Shown here in pieces: positions 1 through 13,642 of a stretch of 64,000 nt of DNA. Source of the DNA: Numida meleagris. Lineage: Eukaryota > Chordata > Aves > Galliformes > Numididae. The position numbers and the translations under genes are program-made. How positions within the stretch are numbered: the first letter of the stretch is position 1; the number at the start of each line of letters is the position of its first letter. The notes under the pieces were generated by a model. It was not told where the DNA came from. It ran no database searches and saw only the letters and a program-made list of their open reading frames with translations. The stretch is taken from NCBI RefSeq assembly GCF_002078875.1, contig NC_034410.1:85231947-85295946 (forward strand). The letters run 5' to 3'.

Positions 1-3000
1 CACTAATTTTTTTTGTTATAAAGGACAAACAATTTCAAGATTGCAGATTAATACAAGGCACAACTAAACTGTCAATTTTTTACCAGTGAATTTAATTTAA
101 GCTTCTTAAATACATTGTAAATTTTCATGTCTTTTAAAATATAGTTGAGTAATAATTAATTATTTCTTAAGTGAACATTGCGGTACAGTCATATTGTGAT
201 GCTTATTCCATGAAATAGCATTGTAATGAAATTAAACAAATATATACATGTATAGTGTAAGAAATCTTATATTTTTCACCTTATCCAATCAAATTATTTC
301 CTGTTTGTTCAATGAACCCATGGTACTTTTAAAGAATTGACCATAATGAGATTGTTTTCTTTTTTTTTCTTTCTTTTTGCTTGTCAGTTATTAACTGAGA
401 GTTTGAATTAAATAGGGACTTTTGTATACGATGCAAATATCATACAGGATTATTCAAAAAATAAAATATTGACACTAAATGAAAAACAATACTATTTTAA
501 TTAGATACCAGAAGGACATATCCATATTATTCAAATTTCCCACTTAGGGAAGGAATGTGATTTGCTTCTGTGTCTGATGCAAATCTTTGCATTTGAGATT
601 TTCCATTAAAAAGCATTTAAATCACTGAATGGAAGTGAAAATAACAACTATTCTCCCAGTCCCAAGTTGATAAAAAATTATATATATATACATATATAAG
701 TCGAAGAGCTTTGCTGTTCCAAGGTGAACATTGTGCGTTAGTCAGCTGATTAGTTTTGTCAATATTTTTCCTTGAAAGAAAATCATACAATAGTTTTGTA
801 TAGTAGTAGTATCCTGAACTTAACCCTGACATTTTTAGTAGTGTTACTTTTGTTTTTAATTTCCAGTCAGGTGTTTCCAATAGTTTTGACTGTGAGATAA
901 ACCAATAGCTGATGATTAATGTAGTCATTGTAAAGAATATAAACAATCCTGGAAACAGAAATCAGAGTTCAAATATGGATTCTCACAGTAATTGCTTTTA
1001 ATAAGTGCAGAGAAGAAGTGAGGAGAAATCTGATGTTGAATTTTGTGTTGCCAAAGAGAAACTGCCCAGTGATAACAGAAGCATCAGACACAAAGTGCAG
1101 AGAGGTAGCACTTTGCACAGGAAGTATCATGAAACAGCCCATGTCAGCCCAGTAGTAATTGGGCCTTTGAAGTTTCAAATGTGAGAAGAGATGAACATTC
1201 ATCTTTAAAGTGTGCTGAGTCTCAGGGATTGCTTTTGGTTAAAGTAGGAATGTGCAGTTATTTGAAACCTGACCCTGAGGTCTCTAAAAAGTTTGGCTTA
1301 GGTTGTGCTAGAACTGACCTTGTAAATTTAGACAGCTGCTAGACTACTGCTAGGAGCAAATTATTACAGCAATTGTGATTTTCATGACTAGCATAAAAGC
1401 AAAGGGCACTTATTTAAGACCTGTGAGGTCAACTTTCACATTTACTACATTGCTGAGATGTAGAAGCAGTGGAATCTCGCGAGAATAATGTACTGTGAAG
1501 AACTTATAGATTCTGCATAAAGCTAGAGGAAAAAGGAAAAAAAACACTGAAATATAGGAGGCTAGTTCATTCAAGGTATGACTAGGCCTAATGTAAAGAA
1601 TATTATTTAAGAATATTTTATTTTTAAAATATTCTCTATTCATAAGCATTTACAGACAAGGTACCAAAAATTAAAAAATCACGTAAACCTTGAAATTGTG
1701 ACAGATTTGTTCCATTTGATTGCTTTGCTTACATTATTTATTTAAGAAATACTTTAGTTTTAATTTGCTCTTTTAGAAGAGCAAAATGGATTTAACAAAG
1801 TTCAGTTGATAGTCTTTCTGAGTTTGTTACAGCTGAAGAGTAGATTTAACCCTAAGGTCAAAATCTAAGTTTGTTTTATGCCATGTTAGTTGGTCATAGT
1901 CTAGATTGAAATCTCACACTCAAATTTATTATTTAAACTTTGGCAGAGCTGTGATTCAATCCCATTTTTAAACTGTTTGAGGGATCTGAATTCAATGTTT
2001 TCATTTGCATGAAAATATGAAGTTGAGTTCTGATTCTCCTATAAGAAGCTTTATGTGAGAATTTTCTATAAGAAATTTTGGAATTACGGAAGAAAGTAAT
2101 ACATATTCTTTTATCTTGATAAAGATTTCATTTCAGTTGTTTCTTTCCAGAACTTAGAGCATGTTGACATCAAAGCAACTGTTTTTCTAGTATACCTGCT
2201 ATCTTGGGAAAGAATCCTTAAAGTTCTGCATTACATTTTAGCCTTTTGTTTATAACTAAGGGGCTTACATATATAATGTTTTATTCTAATTTTCCTCAAT
2301 CATAACCAAAGATAAAAGAGAGGCTAAGTATAATATTTATCTCTAAAATATATTATTAATGAACCGATCTTATTATCAAAATTCTAACAAATATGGACAG
2401 TATAGAGGAAGAAGGTGCTAAGAGATCATGTGACATTTTCCTACCATATAATAGCAGCCTGACAAAAGCTTCTCTTTTAATATGTTTGTCTTCAGTTAGT
2501 AAAAGTCCATAATGACATTAAGTAATCTAGTCACATGTTTCATTTGATAGCAAGAACAAAAGTAGTGATGATTATTGTTATTATTTTTAGTCTCTATATC
2601 TCTACCTAGCATCTGGTCATGTATGTGCTTTCTTCAGACCACTTAAACTCTTTTGGACCCAGAGTTTAAATATTCATGTAGTGAAAGACAAGGAACAAAA
2701 CTATTCTTCGTTACTTATTCAACTTATTGGCATATGATAATTCACCTGGCTTATTTCCATCTTTGTCAATCTGAAATCTTCAAATCATCTGACTCCTAGA
2801 AATGACTCTAAGGAAAAGTGCAGAATTTGCCTTTGTATGTCTGTCCTGTGGTGTAATTATTTCGCAAAAATGTGGAGAATTCCACAAAGGCACTTCCTTT
2901 CAAAGTGTTTAAAGATAATTTTGATATCAATAACATCACTGTGATTTGGAGGTCTAACTCATGAGCTTCATTGTGCTGGATACTGTATTTATAAAATGCA

Positions 3001-3230
3001 GAGCATACACATATGTTATAGAAAGAAGCAATTAAGATTTAAAAGAAATAATGAATTAAACTAATTACTGCATTGAGATGTCAAACTATTGGAAGATTTT
3101 TGTGAGTAACATATTTAAGAGATATTTGAAGAAAGATGCTGGCAGAACAATTGCAAAGGGAAAAAAAACTGTGAAGGATAGTCATAAGAGGATGTTTAAA
3201 AGGACTGTTTAAAAGGATTAGGGGTTAAAA
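1..3230. other. Unique AT-rich non-coding DNA
   Basis: No transposon, RNA gene or credible exon was recognised here. The open frames are short, AT-driven and lack any domain signature. A TA-rich run lies near 675-700. The block reads as ordinary intergenic or intronic sequence. Confidence 0.6.
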
Positions 3231-3756
3231 GAATCATAGAATCATAGAAAGACTTAGGTTGGAGGGGACTTTAGAGATCATCTAGTTCCAAATCTCTGGC
3301 GATGGGTAGGGTTGCCAACCAATGGATCAGGCTGCCCAGGGCCCCAACCAGCCTGGCTTTGAATGCCTCCAGAGATGAGGCATCCACAACCTATCTGGGT
3401 AGCTTTTGCCAGTGCCCCACCATCCTAATAAATAAATTTCCTCCTAATAGATAAATTTCCTCATAATATCTAACCAAAATCTCCCCTCTTTTCATTTAAA
3501 GTCATTCCTCCTTGTCTTATCACTATCAGATTATGTAAAAAGTCAGTCACCCAGGACCTGACAACTGGTCTTATTGAACCTCACAAAACTGGCCTTAGCC
3601 CATTGATCCAGGCTATCCAGATCCCTCTGTAAAGCCTTCCAATCCTCAAGCAGATCAACACTTTCAGCTTAGTGTCATCTGCAAAGTTACTGAAGGTGCC
3701 CTTAATCCGCCTGTTCAGATCATCAATGAAGATATTACAAAGGAAGGAGCCAGAGG
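3231..3756 (-). mobile_element. CR1 LINE, minus strand, internally deleted
   Basis: The left edge carries the reverse complement of the CR1 3' tip (GAATCATAGAATCATAG), followed by the characteristic 3' UTR read backwards: the 'gcctggctttgaatgcctcc' and 'ggctgcccagggcccc' blocks. The element therefore lies on the minus strand with its 3' end at about 3231. From about 3550 to 3756 the sequence is antisense to the reverse transcriptase palm region, including the FADD form of the YxDD catalytic motif. In a full CR1 about 1 kb separates that motif from the 3' end. Here most of that interval is missing, so the copy has an internal deletion as well as the usual 5' truncation. CR1 is the main retrotransposon of bird genomes. 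Confidence 0.93.
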
Positions 3757-3763
3757 AAATCAA
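3581..3763 (-). pseudogene. CR1 reverse transcriptase fragment
   Basis: This 60-codon open frame on the minus strand reads through the palm region of the CR1 ORF2 reverse transcriptase. Recognisable segments are FLCNIFIDDLN, then [10 protein letters not shown], where FADD is the CR1-clade form of the YxDD metal-binding motif. The frame loses family similarity soon after, and the thumb and C-terminal parts are absent because of the deletion joining it to the 3' UTR. It has no function by itself and is a relic inside the CR1 copy. Confidence 0.85.
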
Positions 3764-6700
3764 GAAGTGGAGAAAAACAGAAAAAATGAATAAGAATTTA
3801 CACAGAAAGGAACAGTAAATGGAATGGGTTCACTAGTGAGGTTGTAGGATGAGTTTGGTCTTTTTTTCTTTATTTAAAGTAAATTGGTGAACTCCTGCAT
3901 CCTGAAACAGAGGTTTGAAGAGTGAGCTGAAATTACAACATGCATAAGGTGTATGCATTCCACTAGAAAAAAAAATGCAAATCTGTTTAGCCTGGAAATA
4001 GACCTGCTCACTAGAAAATTTCCAGAACTGAAGAAGAAAATGAATTTAGATATTTCTTACAGGTTTTAACTCACTAGTGGTAAGAACAGCATCAGAAGAA
4101 AGTAGTGCAAGAATGAACCACAGCTGGCAATTGTAGAGTAAATCTTGCAAAACAAGAAATGGGCAGGTGAATGAAGGACAGAAGAAAGTGAGGAAAATTA
4201 AAGAAAAATATTTAAAGTTGAACATTAACACCATGTTAGTGAAGAAAAACAGCAGTGAATGAACAGAGATGGAAGGGGTGAAAAGTGATGATATAATCTC
4301 AGCATTGAAAGAATGTCAGAAAATATTGAAAAAAAGATGGAGAGACTGAGTGGAAAAAGCTGAGATAAAGTGATAAAACAAAGTACTGAGAAAACCATGC
4401 CAAGAGAACAGTGCTTTTAACATGAATACAGCCAGAGCTTCAAGTTGAACAGAGGAAAAAGGGTGAGGAAATACAAAGCTCAAGTTTTAAGAAATAAGGA
4501 GGAAAGCTGAAATACTGGAAAATTAGTATGAAAGGACTCACTGCCATGAGTTAGTGGGTGGGCTTTCTGTGTGTGACAGATGAAAAATACACAGAGTAAA
4601 GAGAAAAAAGATTCGGCAGCAGTATTTTTCAGAAATAAGGTAAAGTGATATTTAGATCAGCAGACAATTTTCATGATTTAAGTCAAGACATTGGCATGTT
4701 CATAGTTCTTTCTCTGTTGTAGATTGCTTTGCTTTTGAGATGGTCTCCAAGTGATACATTCATATGTGATAAACCATGAATTTTCTCTTGTGAGAAAAAA
4801 CACATTAATGTGGATATGGGTTACTGAAATTTGTTTCTGTTCTACTTTTCTAATATCACTGTGACCTCTTTTGTTGAACTATATTACCTTTTACATATTT
4901 GAACCATGTAGGCTAAAATTTTCCATAGTTCTTGTTTTTTGAAAGACATTTCAATAAAAATGGTGCAATATAAATAAAGTCAAATTAATATAAAGTTTTA
5001 TTTGTACATTTTTGAGGATCTTTTGGACTCTTCTTTGCCTCTGTGTACTCTCAGTTGTAATCTCTTCAACTGTAATTCACCATTTAGATCTATTAATGCG
5101 GACAGAAATGTTTCTGTATGGTTTATGTTGTGACTGTTGGTGCCCTGTAGCTTATTAGAGCCAAATAACTCCTTTGATCTCCATTACATTTTCTAGAACT
5201 GGAAGTATTCTTGTATGTTTGTTCTTAATCCTTTTCAGATTTTTGACGTATTTCTTTAGTCTATGTTCATTCAAAGGTCATATCACTGTATAATAACATT
5301 TCCTTGGTGCATCAAGGAACTAAATTAAGTTTTCTAAAATTCGAAAAACTGATTTTGCTATCTTTACTGTAAGATATATATATATTTTTTAATTCATGTT
5401 TCAGGGATCATACTGAAGAAGTTTTGGAATTCAGAAGTCCTTAGATGAATTAAATCACTCACTGCGCTACCAAACCATTTGGGAAGAGTATAGATATCCA
5501 TTTAGATGCTTCAGTTGTCAAGAAGAGACCTTAGTAGGTCTGACAAGCATGTATACTATGATGTAATTTTACTATTGGTTCCAAGGACAGAAATCAGTGC
5601 TTGTTTATTAGAGGGACTCAATTTCACCCTTACTCTGTGTTGATCGCTGACATTTTTTTTGTCTTTAAAAAGATTAAATTTCTTTTTGAAGCTTACCCTC
5701 TCCCTTCTAACAATGATGTTATCATTCTAGTCTTTCCTGAGTATTTTATATTTGTAAGTGACATTAAATAGTGTGTATTCATATTGTGCTGCTTCTGAGT
5801 GGCACTTCACGCGTATCCCCTTTGCTCTCATCTCAGAAGTGTAACAACATTGTTCACTATATTTTGGTTGTCAGTGCAGATGAAAGTCACTCCTAGCAAA
5901 ATCTGCCATGGAGCTGGCAGTCAGAGAAGAGCTGACATCAAGCCCAAATCCTTGTCTGTCAGGGGTATGGCATGGTACTGATTGAAAAACTTTGAGGTAT
6001 TGCATGCCATTCACCTATGGTGCAATGGATATGCCAGCTGGACTTCTATTTGACACCTAACACTAGTACTGTTAACTATACAGGAATATCTGGAAAGTAA
6101 ATGCATTTTGTTTGTGGTCAATCATTTGATCTTCTGTCTATAGATGAGCATGTATATTTTATATATCTCTACAAGCAGAAATTTGACACAATTTGTCACG
6201 TTTCCAGACCTTATAAAATGTCAGATACCTTATTAGCTAAACTACAAAATCTAGAGGATGTAAAGACTTAAAATAAAAATGATTAGCTTCATCTTAACTT
6301 TATGGATACCAAGCTCTTTTAACAGTTTTGTAAAAGATGTAGATTGAACTACCCAGTTGCGTTTTACTTGGATAGTGTAGAATGAAGGTCAGTCTCTGCT
6401 TGGTTATTCTGCAGTTTAGGACACACAAATGATTTCATTCATTTGGATCTAGTTTCACTGTCTTTGTCAAATATCCTAATCCTGATAAGCAGGCCACAAA
6501 TGCAAGAGTAGTTTAGATAGACACTGTCAATAATCCTTTAATAGCATGGAATGCTACTTTAAACTGTCTCCAGTACTAGGTAGGACATGTTTAGTAGGGC
6601 AAATGTTCTTAAAGGAGTGTTTTACTTTTGGTCGTGGCTTGCACTGATCTAAACTGGATATGCTGATCAAACTAGGGGCTTAGATGGAAGAAGACAGAAG

Positions 6701-9700
6701 AATTTGTAGTCTGAAAGCAAAAAAAAAAAGGAACAACAAAAGGAAACAACAGCCCATGTGGCTTTGTGCTCAGTTTTGAGAATAATAGATATATAATTTC
6801 AGATATACAGTACATCAGTAAATGTGTATGTTTACAAGGAACTAGTTATTGGAAAAAAGTTGCTGAAGTAGAACCTTCATAACCGAGGAAGATACCCTCT
6901 TTACTCACACTCAGTTAATCATTCTGTTGTAGTACAGCAGTAGTGTTGGTGGAATTAAAGAGTCATATGTAGAAACAATGATTTTGGGGAGATGATATAG
7001 GAAGTGTGCTAGGCCTGGATACTCTTTAAGGGCAAGAGCATCATGGATTCAAGGTTGAACAGCATTTTTGAGTGAGGGAAGATATATCTATATGTTCAAT
7101 GAAGTGGTAAAGGTACTTTATCAACCTGGATTTTCAAGTAGTTTCTGAGGAGTGGTTTTCTTTTGGAACTCATCTTTCTTCTTCCACTTGATGTCCACAG
7201 TTCTAGTCTTGTACTGAGAAGGATCGTCACTTCTGAAAAAGAGATTGAGAAGAAGTTCCCAAGCACTTTGAAATATCTCAGTTTGACTGATAATTAGTTT
7301 TCTGACAGAATAATAAATATGCAATCATATAGCATTTATATTAGCCAGTCACTTATAATTTTAATAATGGCAGCATTTAGCTGCAACTTATGCATATTCT
7401 CAACATTAAACAAATTTACTGCATATGTGTGTGAACATAAGCTGCCTTCACTGGACAATAACCAGTGCTTTCTACAAAGAATAAAGAAATGAAAATATCA
7501 TGACTGAACAGTACCTATAGAGCAAAATCTCACTGCTGCTTCTCTATTCATTATTTCTTTCATCATTGCTTGATTGCTAATGTGTTCTGCTACTTTTATC
7601 CTTCATTGTTTGGACTGATCTTGATTCACATGAGGAAGAGGATGGAAGTTACAAATGCTCAGGAAGAGACATCATGAACATCCGTAATGATCATGAATAT
7701 CCATGATATTGCATGAAACATTTCCCTTCAGACAGGATAGCTATAATACTGTCAGATAGTTACTGTAATGATAATGTGACAGTTATATAAAGCAAGGTAG
7801 TAAAGAAAGGGTTTGGGAAAAACAATGCTTATCAATATACCATCAAAACATCATATATTTTGCACATTTGTAACTCGTGTTATGCTTTTTCCAACATATT
7901 GAGAAATACTTTTGTTCTTATGCCAGGTAACCTAAATATGACCCCCTCCCCCATCAATTATTAACACTTTGCTAATTTAAAGAAATATCATGCATTGAAG
8001 TTTTGTTATTTATACAACACCTGAAAGTGTGTTTACATTGCTCCATTTCAAAAGAAACTCACTGCTTTATGAAATACTTGAGGTTGACCCGAGTTCAGTC
8101 AGGGCTCATATCATTAAATAAATATCAAAGCAAAAGAGTTTTGTCTCTGAGAGGGAGACTTAAAGGAATAAATAAGCCATTATACTGTAGTCCTGCCATA
8201 ACTTTAACATGATTTCTTATATGTTTATGAAACGAAACAGTCTATTAGTACAAAGTAAATATTAAAAATGCAAACAAATATTTATCTCTATCATTAGGCA
8301 AGCTGTTTCTTTTCCAAACTAAACATGTTACAATTGTATCTACCTGCTGTGACTGATAAAGCTTACATTTGCTAAAAGTGCCTCAAAACTTTTCCTTTGA
8401 TACTGACTTTACAATCTCCTGCATACAGAGCAGCCATATCAAGCTGCCAATCAGAAAAAAAAAAAAAAGAATTTATTTGTCAGTAAATGCATTCTTGCTC
8501 TCTGAATACAACTAATATTTCTTTAAAAGTAAGTTTGTATGTATTTGTGATTATTGCAAGAAAAGAAATACATAGGATTTATATCACAAACAATAGTAAT
8601 CTGATGGCTTAATTTTTAAGCTTCAAACAGCTTCCTTTAATTAATCTTACTCAATTTCATTGCCACAAAGAATGTCAATACTGGCTTTTGTATTTATTAT
8701 ATTAATGGCCCACAAGTAGATGCACAGAGCTTTGGGTCAAATCTGCTACATCATATTCCACAATTCAAGACATCTCCTGAAATTTGGAAAGAATGTTTGT
8801 TCCAAAATGCTTTTTTACCATGCTTTTTTCTCTGAATAATATTGTTGGTCCCTAACACCTCATTTTACTATGTTATTTATAAAGGCTTCCACTCATCCAT
8901 TTTAGTGGTTTACAAGGCTCTTTGGAAAGCTGAATAAAATATTTGTAATGTCCACTCAAATGTTAAGGAAGTATGTGGAACTTGCCATAGAGAGGACAGG
9001 AAATGTACTGTTTTATAAAACAATGAAATGGGAAAACTGGGTGAATGGGAAGAATTAAGAGCCTCAGGAATATCAATATTTTTTCCTGGCATTGCTGGAA
9101 ACTGCTTTGACATTTTATTGTGACCTTGTACAGAAGTGTCAAACCACCTTTTCTATGCGTCTGCTATAAGTATGTGTTTTTAAAGTGAAAAAATAAAGTG
9201 TTTTGGATAGTCTGAATAAAAACCACTTACCATGTCAAAGTTCTGTTTATATACTTTCCCTGCTACTATAAACTTTCCATTGCAATTTATTGCAGAGAAT
9301 ATTATATTTAGAAGTCTTGTAGAACAGTTGAATATCTTAACAAAAACTTTTCCAAATTTTCTTTTTTACTAACATAAAGTACTTCAAAGGTGTAAGAAAT
9401 AGGTAAAAGTACTATGATTTAGATGACTTCATAAGTTAATTGCAACTATTCAAACAGCAGCTGCTGAGAAACTTCTTTGAATTCTTTTGATACGATATCC
9501 TGACATTAGGAAATCTGTCATCATGATATATCTTGAAGTGTGGAGTAAAATATAGTACAGGCTGCTTGCATGGTATGAAAAGTTTCAGTTTTATGACTAT
9601 ACTGTTATTCAGCCTCTCATCTGCAGTGCAGATCAACATTTCTGAATTTATTACATACATCTGTCTGAACTCTTGCTGCTCAGTGGGGAAAAACAGCAGT

Positions 9701-12517
9701 TGAACATAGGAAACTGGAACTCCAGTTCTGGCAGGTTCTATTCTAAGTAAACAGGAAGTATCTGTAGTCTTGTTTGAAAGGGATGAGTTAAAACAAAGCA
9801 AAAAATCTTTATGTTTTTCCTTCTGTAAAGCTCAAAATTTACTATAAGGGTCTTTTTTTTTTTCTGATATATTTTGGTTTCACGATTTTGATTCTCAAAT
9901 CTGTAATCTTATGCTTAATCTTATGCTGAATATCTGAAAATCATCTGAAAAGTTGACATTGCCATCTTCTAAATTTTAGCTGTTCATGAAAAGTACCTGA
10001 ATTAAGGAAGACATAAATTGAGTAATTACAGAAAAAAAGTATAATTATCTGTCTTAGTTTATCTTCAAATTTGCAAATGTTTTTGTGAAACTGGTTTCCA
10101 CACCCTAGGTAGCTTATGATCTACATAAAGAAAACAGGCAGTGGTAAAAAAAAAATGTTGCATAGAAACAAAGGCAAAAGTTCTCAATTCATCAGTTTAA
10201 AATGAAAATTTGAGGAGAATAAGGCAGAGGGCTGATGGGGACATGAGCCAGATTTACCAACCAGACTGAAAGGAGTGAAAATAAGCAGGTTTTAAAACAG
10301 AGCCTGCTGAATCGTTTTTATCATGAGTTGTCTTTGCACCTAGATCTTTTCCTTCTGCTGTTGTACTGGCTTCAACTTAATGGAAAGCAGAATGTTTTTA
10401 TTCTTGGAAAAATATCACTCCAGAACTGTTTTTCTTCCCCAAATGGGGAAAGAGCACAAGAGACAGATTATAACATAAATCTCTAAGAAGGCAAGCAGTT
10501 TGGATGGCAGAGGTATTTACTTCAGATGGCCTCTGTTTAGTCCATCATGAGCCATACTTCTCAATGCTATATCTTTTTTTATTAAGGAAAACGGTCTCCC
10601 TATCTTTCCCTTCACACAGATATGATGCCAGTCATCCGTGATGATATACTTCATGTAAGACATTTCTACAGAGATCCCTTTATGGTCCTCTTTTTGATGG
10701 TTTTCCCTTTCATTTCTTATATCTGATTTTTAATAACATACTTCCATAATATTTTTATCTCTTTCTGTATATTCAGTCCCATAAGTGAAATGGTTCTTCT
10801 CTTCCTCCTTTCTTGCTAATGTTCTGGTTTTTGAAGGAGAATAGTAAATGTATGTATTTACTTTCCTTTCAGATCACTCCAGTCTTTCTCCATCATAATA
10901 GATAAATGAACCCCCATGCCTTCCTTCTGGGTCCAGATTTCTGTTCTTCACATAAAACATTCAGATCATGTCCAGGTCATTAATCTTATTTCTTTTTGAA
11001 CCATAACACTAAAATATCCCTTCTTTGCCTCTGCAAGGTAATTTCCTGTCTAATTACAGATCTGATTTTTTTGTTGTTGTTTTTTTCCTTCAGGTCTAAA
11101 TGATCATTCCTGTCTGAAATATTAATGTTATATGTATCTATTTTTTCTGGTACTCACATTACACTTTGTAAAATCCACCTGTCGTGTCTCTCCACATCAA
11201 ATTCAGATATCATAATGATCAGGAGTCTGTAATTTAATTCTATCTTTGTCTTTCCTCTACTCATCTAAGCACTATCAGAAGCTTTACTCTTTCCTCATCA
11301 TCAATTCCAATCATTCAAACACATTTTTCATTTTCAAATTTCCCATTAAAATCCACCTCTTTCTCATTCTGTGACAACATAAAATGAAATAATTATAGAC
11401 CTGACACACGGTATATTAGGTGAAGAATTCTGTGAAATAAAACATGGCATGGCATATACTTGTTATACGTGAAAATACTGTGACATTAAACAAGCATTAA
11501 AAAGTCATTAGGCTACATGTGATATCCCACTAGTGGCATATTTATGTAAATTTTATCTTTCTTGATGAAAGTATTCTTTTTGAATCCTAGCAGACTATTT
11601 TATAATCATGTTTGGATTTTCCTCTACAACAGAACAAATTCAAAGTTTGCTTTCTTTCTTCAGAAAAACAAAAGCAGTTTAAAAGTTTCAGCAACAGCTA
11701 ACTATATCTCTATTTTGAAAGTAAACATTTCTTCATTTTTGAAAATCAGATGGATTTTTGCAATTACTTTCTCAAGGACTAACTAAAAATCTAGTGCACC
11801 AGAGGACCAACTTTGTTTAATTAATGTTTCTACAACCATTTTACAAGTCACAATGCCCTCAGCCTGTGAGAAGGACTCAAGAATTCCAAGAGCCAAACAT
11901 GTATAGAATGTAATCCTAAGAGTCCAAATGTATTCCCACTAGAAAAAGATGACCCTCTTCTTCAGTTTAAACAGCAGTTCCTCCTTTTTTGTCTTGACTT
12001 ATTTTCTCCAGAATTTTTTAAAAGAATAGATAAAATATACCCTTGTCTTATCACTTTATTGCACTTTCCTGTTTGTTGATGGAAGGGGAGCCAGCTGAAT
12101 ATATATGGACATCATCAGACTTGAGCAGGGTTAATCTACTTAGGCTCAGGTGAGTTCATTTTAGTCTTGATTCACTTCATTGCACATCTATAATGGTTAT
12201 TAACAGGCTTAAGGACCTTTGGGAGCTTATGGATAACAATGCAGCACCATGGAAGGTGGGAAATCATTATCCTAATAAGGTTGCTGTAATAATTTGCAGT
12301 CACACACAGTTTCAGTACTAATCCTTGGGGTTGGGATAGGTCGCTAGGTCTGTAAACCTTTCATCAACTTTATACATTTTTTGCTCGTGCTCTTTAATTA
12401 ATGAATATATAGTAACATAAAAGTAGATGTAAAGATTTTAACAAAAAATATTTATATATGTATGTTATATATCACAAATTTTACTGGCTGTATGTGTATA
12501 TTCTTTTTAAATACATC
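3757..12517. other. Unique AT-rich non-coding DNA
   Basis: About 8.7 kb without a recognised transposon or exon. A short A-run lies near 8457-8468. The stretch 10.3-11.3 kb is pyrimidine-rich on the plus strand. The longest open frame (9436-9801, minus) has no recognisable domain and is treated as chance. Confidence 0.55.
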
Positions 12518-13076
12518 TGTCAGTCTGAAAGTAATGCCTCCTTTTTATTTCCGTGGAATTTACAACTGAAAAAAAAAGAGCACAATACCACTATTTGATT
12601 GAGCAAATTCTCAGCTGCAAAACACTATTTTTCAACATAGTCACCACCACAAGCTGATTCGTGTGGATGAGCTGATTGAGATGCTCTTCATTTTGTGGTG
12701 CGACAGCTGTGTATGATCATCTGGAACATGGCTTGTCTTTCACATTACTGTCACCACTGCTGAAATACTCCACCCACCACCTCACTGTGCTCACATCCAC
12801 TGTTTGGTCTCCAAAAATGTTCAGCAAGTGTTGATGAATGTCAATGGGTGCCATTTTTTCTGCGTGGAGGATTTCAATTCCATGCCTATGCTTCATCCAC
12901 ACTTCCATTTCCAATGCCACTGTGCCACACTGCCCCTCTGCTGCCATTTGTAATGCAGCAGCAAAATGTTATATAACATTGGAGGGAAAGTTCAGCCTCT
13001 ACTGCCATAGCACCAACATCCGCCTCTGATGTCGTAGGCCAACGTAATAAAATAAGAATCACTACTTTCGAAGCTG
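12518..13076 (-). mobile_element. Galluhop-type mariner, internally deleted (copy A)
   Basis: A Tc1/mariner element bounded by related terminal inverted repeats, with the core CTGAAAGTAATGCCTCC at the left end and a degenerate counterpart (actactttcgaagctgtcc) at the right. The transposase start lies near the right end, so the element is on the minus strand. It keeps the 5' UTR, the N-terminal helix-turn-helix region and the 3' end, but lacks the DDD catalytic domain. It is about 560 bp against roughly 1.2-1.3 kb for a complete mariner. It retains a little more of the DNA-binding region than the other two copies in this window, so its deletion junction differs. Confidence 0.9.
12717..12947 (-). 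pseudogene. Mariner transposase N-terminal fragment
   Basis: A 76-codon frame from a true ATG encodes the N-terminal DNA-binding part of a mariner transposase. Visible parts are the acidic lead (MAAEGQ, then the ALEMEVWMKHR segment), the first helix-turn-helix (IEILHAEKMAPIDIHQHLLNIFGDQTVDVSTVRWWVEYFS is the region at residues 24-63), and the linker KDKPCSR near the end. The stop follows directly. Sequence past the stop still resembles the second helix-turn-helix before the deletion joins the element's 3' end. The DD34D catalytic core is absent, so this copy could not transpose itself, although a bare DNA-binding domain could in principle bind the terminal repeats. Confidence 0.85.
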
Positions 13077-13642
13077 TCCTTATACAAGGCTTATAAGGTG
13101 GTTTTTTTTTCACACTATCATATTTATTCACTGTATAGGATGTGATAATTGAAGCATTATATCTGAGAAGGAAAAATATCCACTGACACTCTTAAAATTA
13201 ATAATCTCATATCATATTTCTCTACATTTTTACTTTAAAATTTTTGTTGTATTTGAATAAGAAGTGCCATATTCAGAATAATTCTTTATGTAGAACAGAT
13301 TCTTACTGTGTATAAATTATTTTTAAATGTTGGTCTTAATGCTGAAAACAAATATATATATGTTATCTTACTGAATGGTGTTTTTCATTGTTCAGATAAT
13401 GTGCGTTTTATACCATGTTTCTCTGCCTTTTTTTTTCAAATAACAGGTCATGGTAAAAGTATTTTGTGCTTTCAATTACAGGAGATTGCATAAGGTTGAA
13501 ATTCTGAGAGTGAATTTTTGTCTCTGGATCTGTCATGCAAACAACAAAATCAGCTTTGTATACTTTCAGAATGTTAAGTTTTATAATTAGAAACATTATT
13601 ATTTGTTTCCATATTTATGACGTTCTCCTGTAAATAAGTATG
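13077..13642. other. Unique AT-rich spacer
   Basis: This spacer between the mariner copy and the short solo LTR holds no recognised element or exon. The overlapping small open frames on both strands have no domain signature. Confidence 0.55.
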
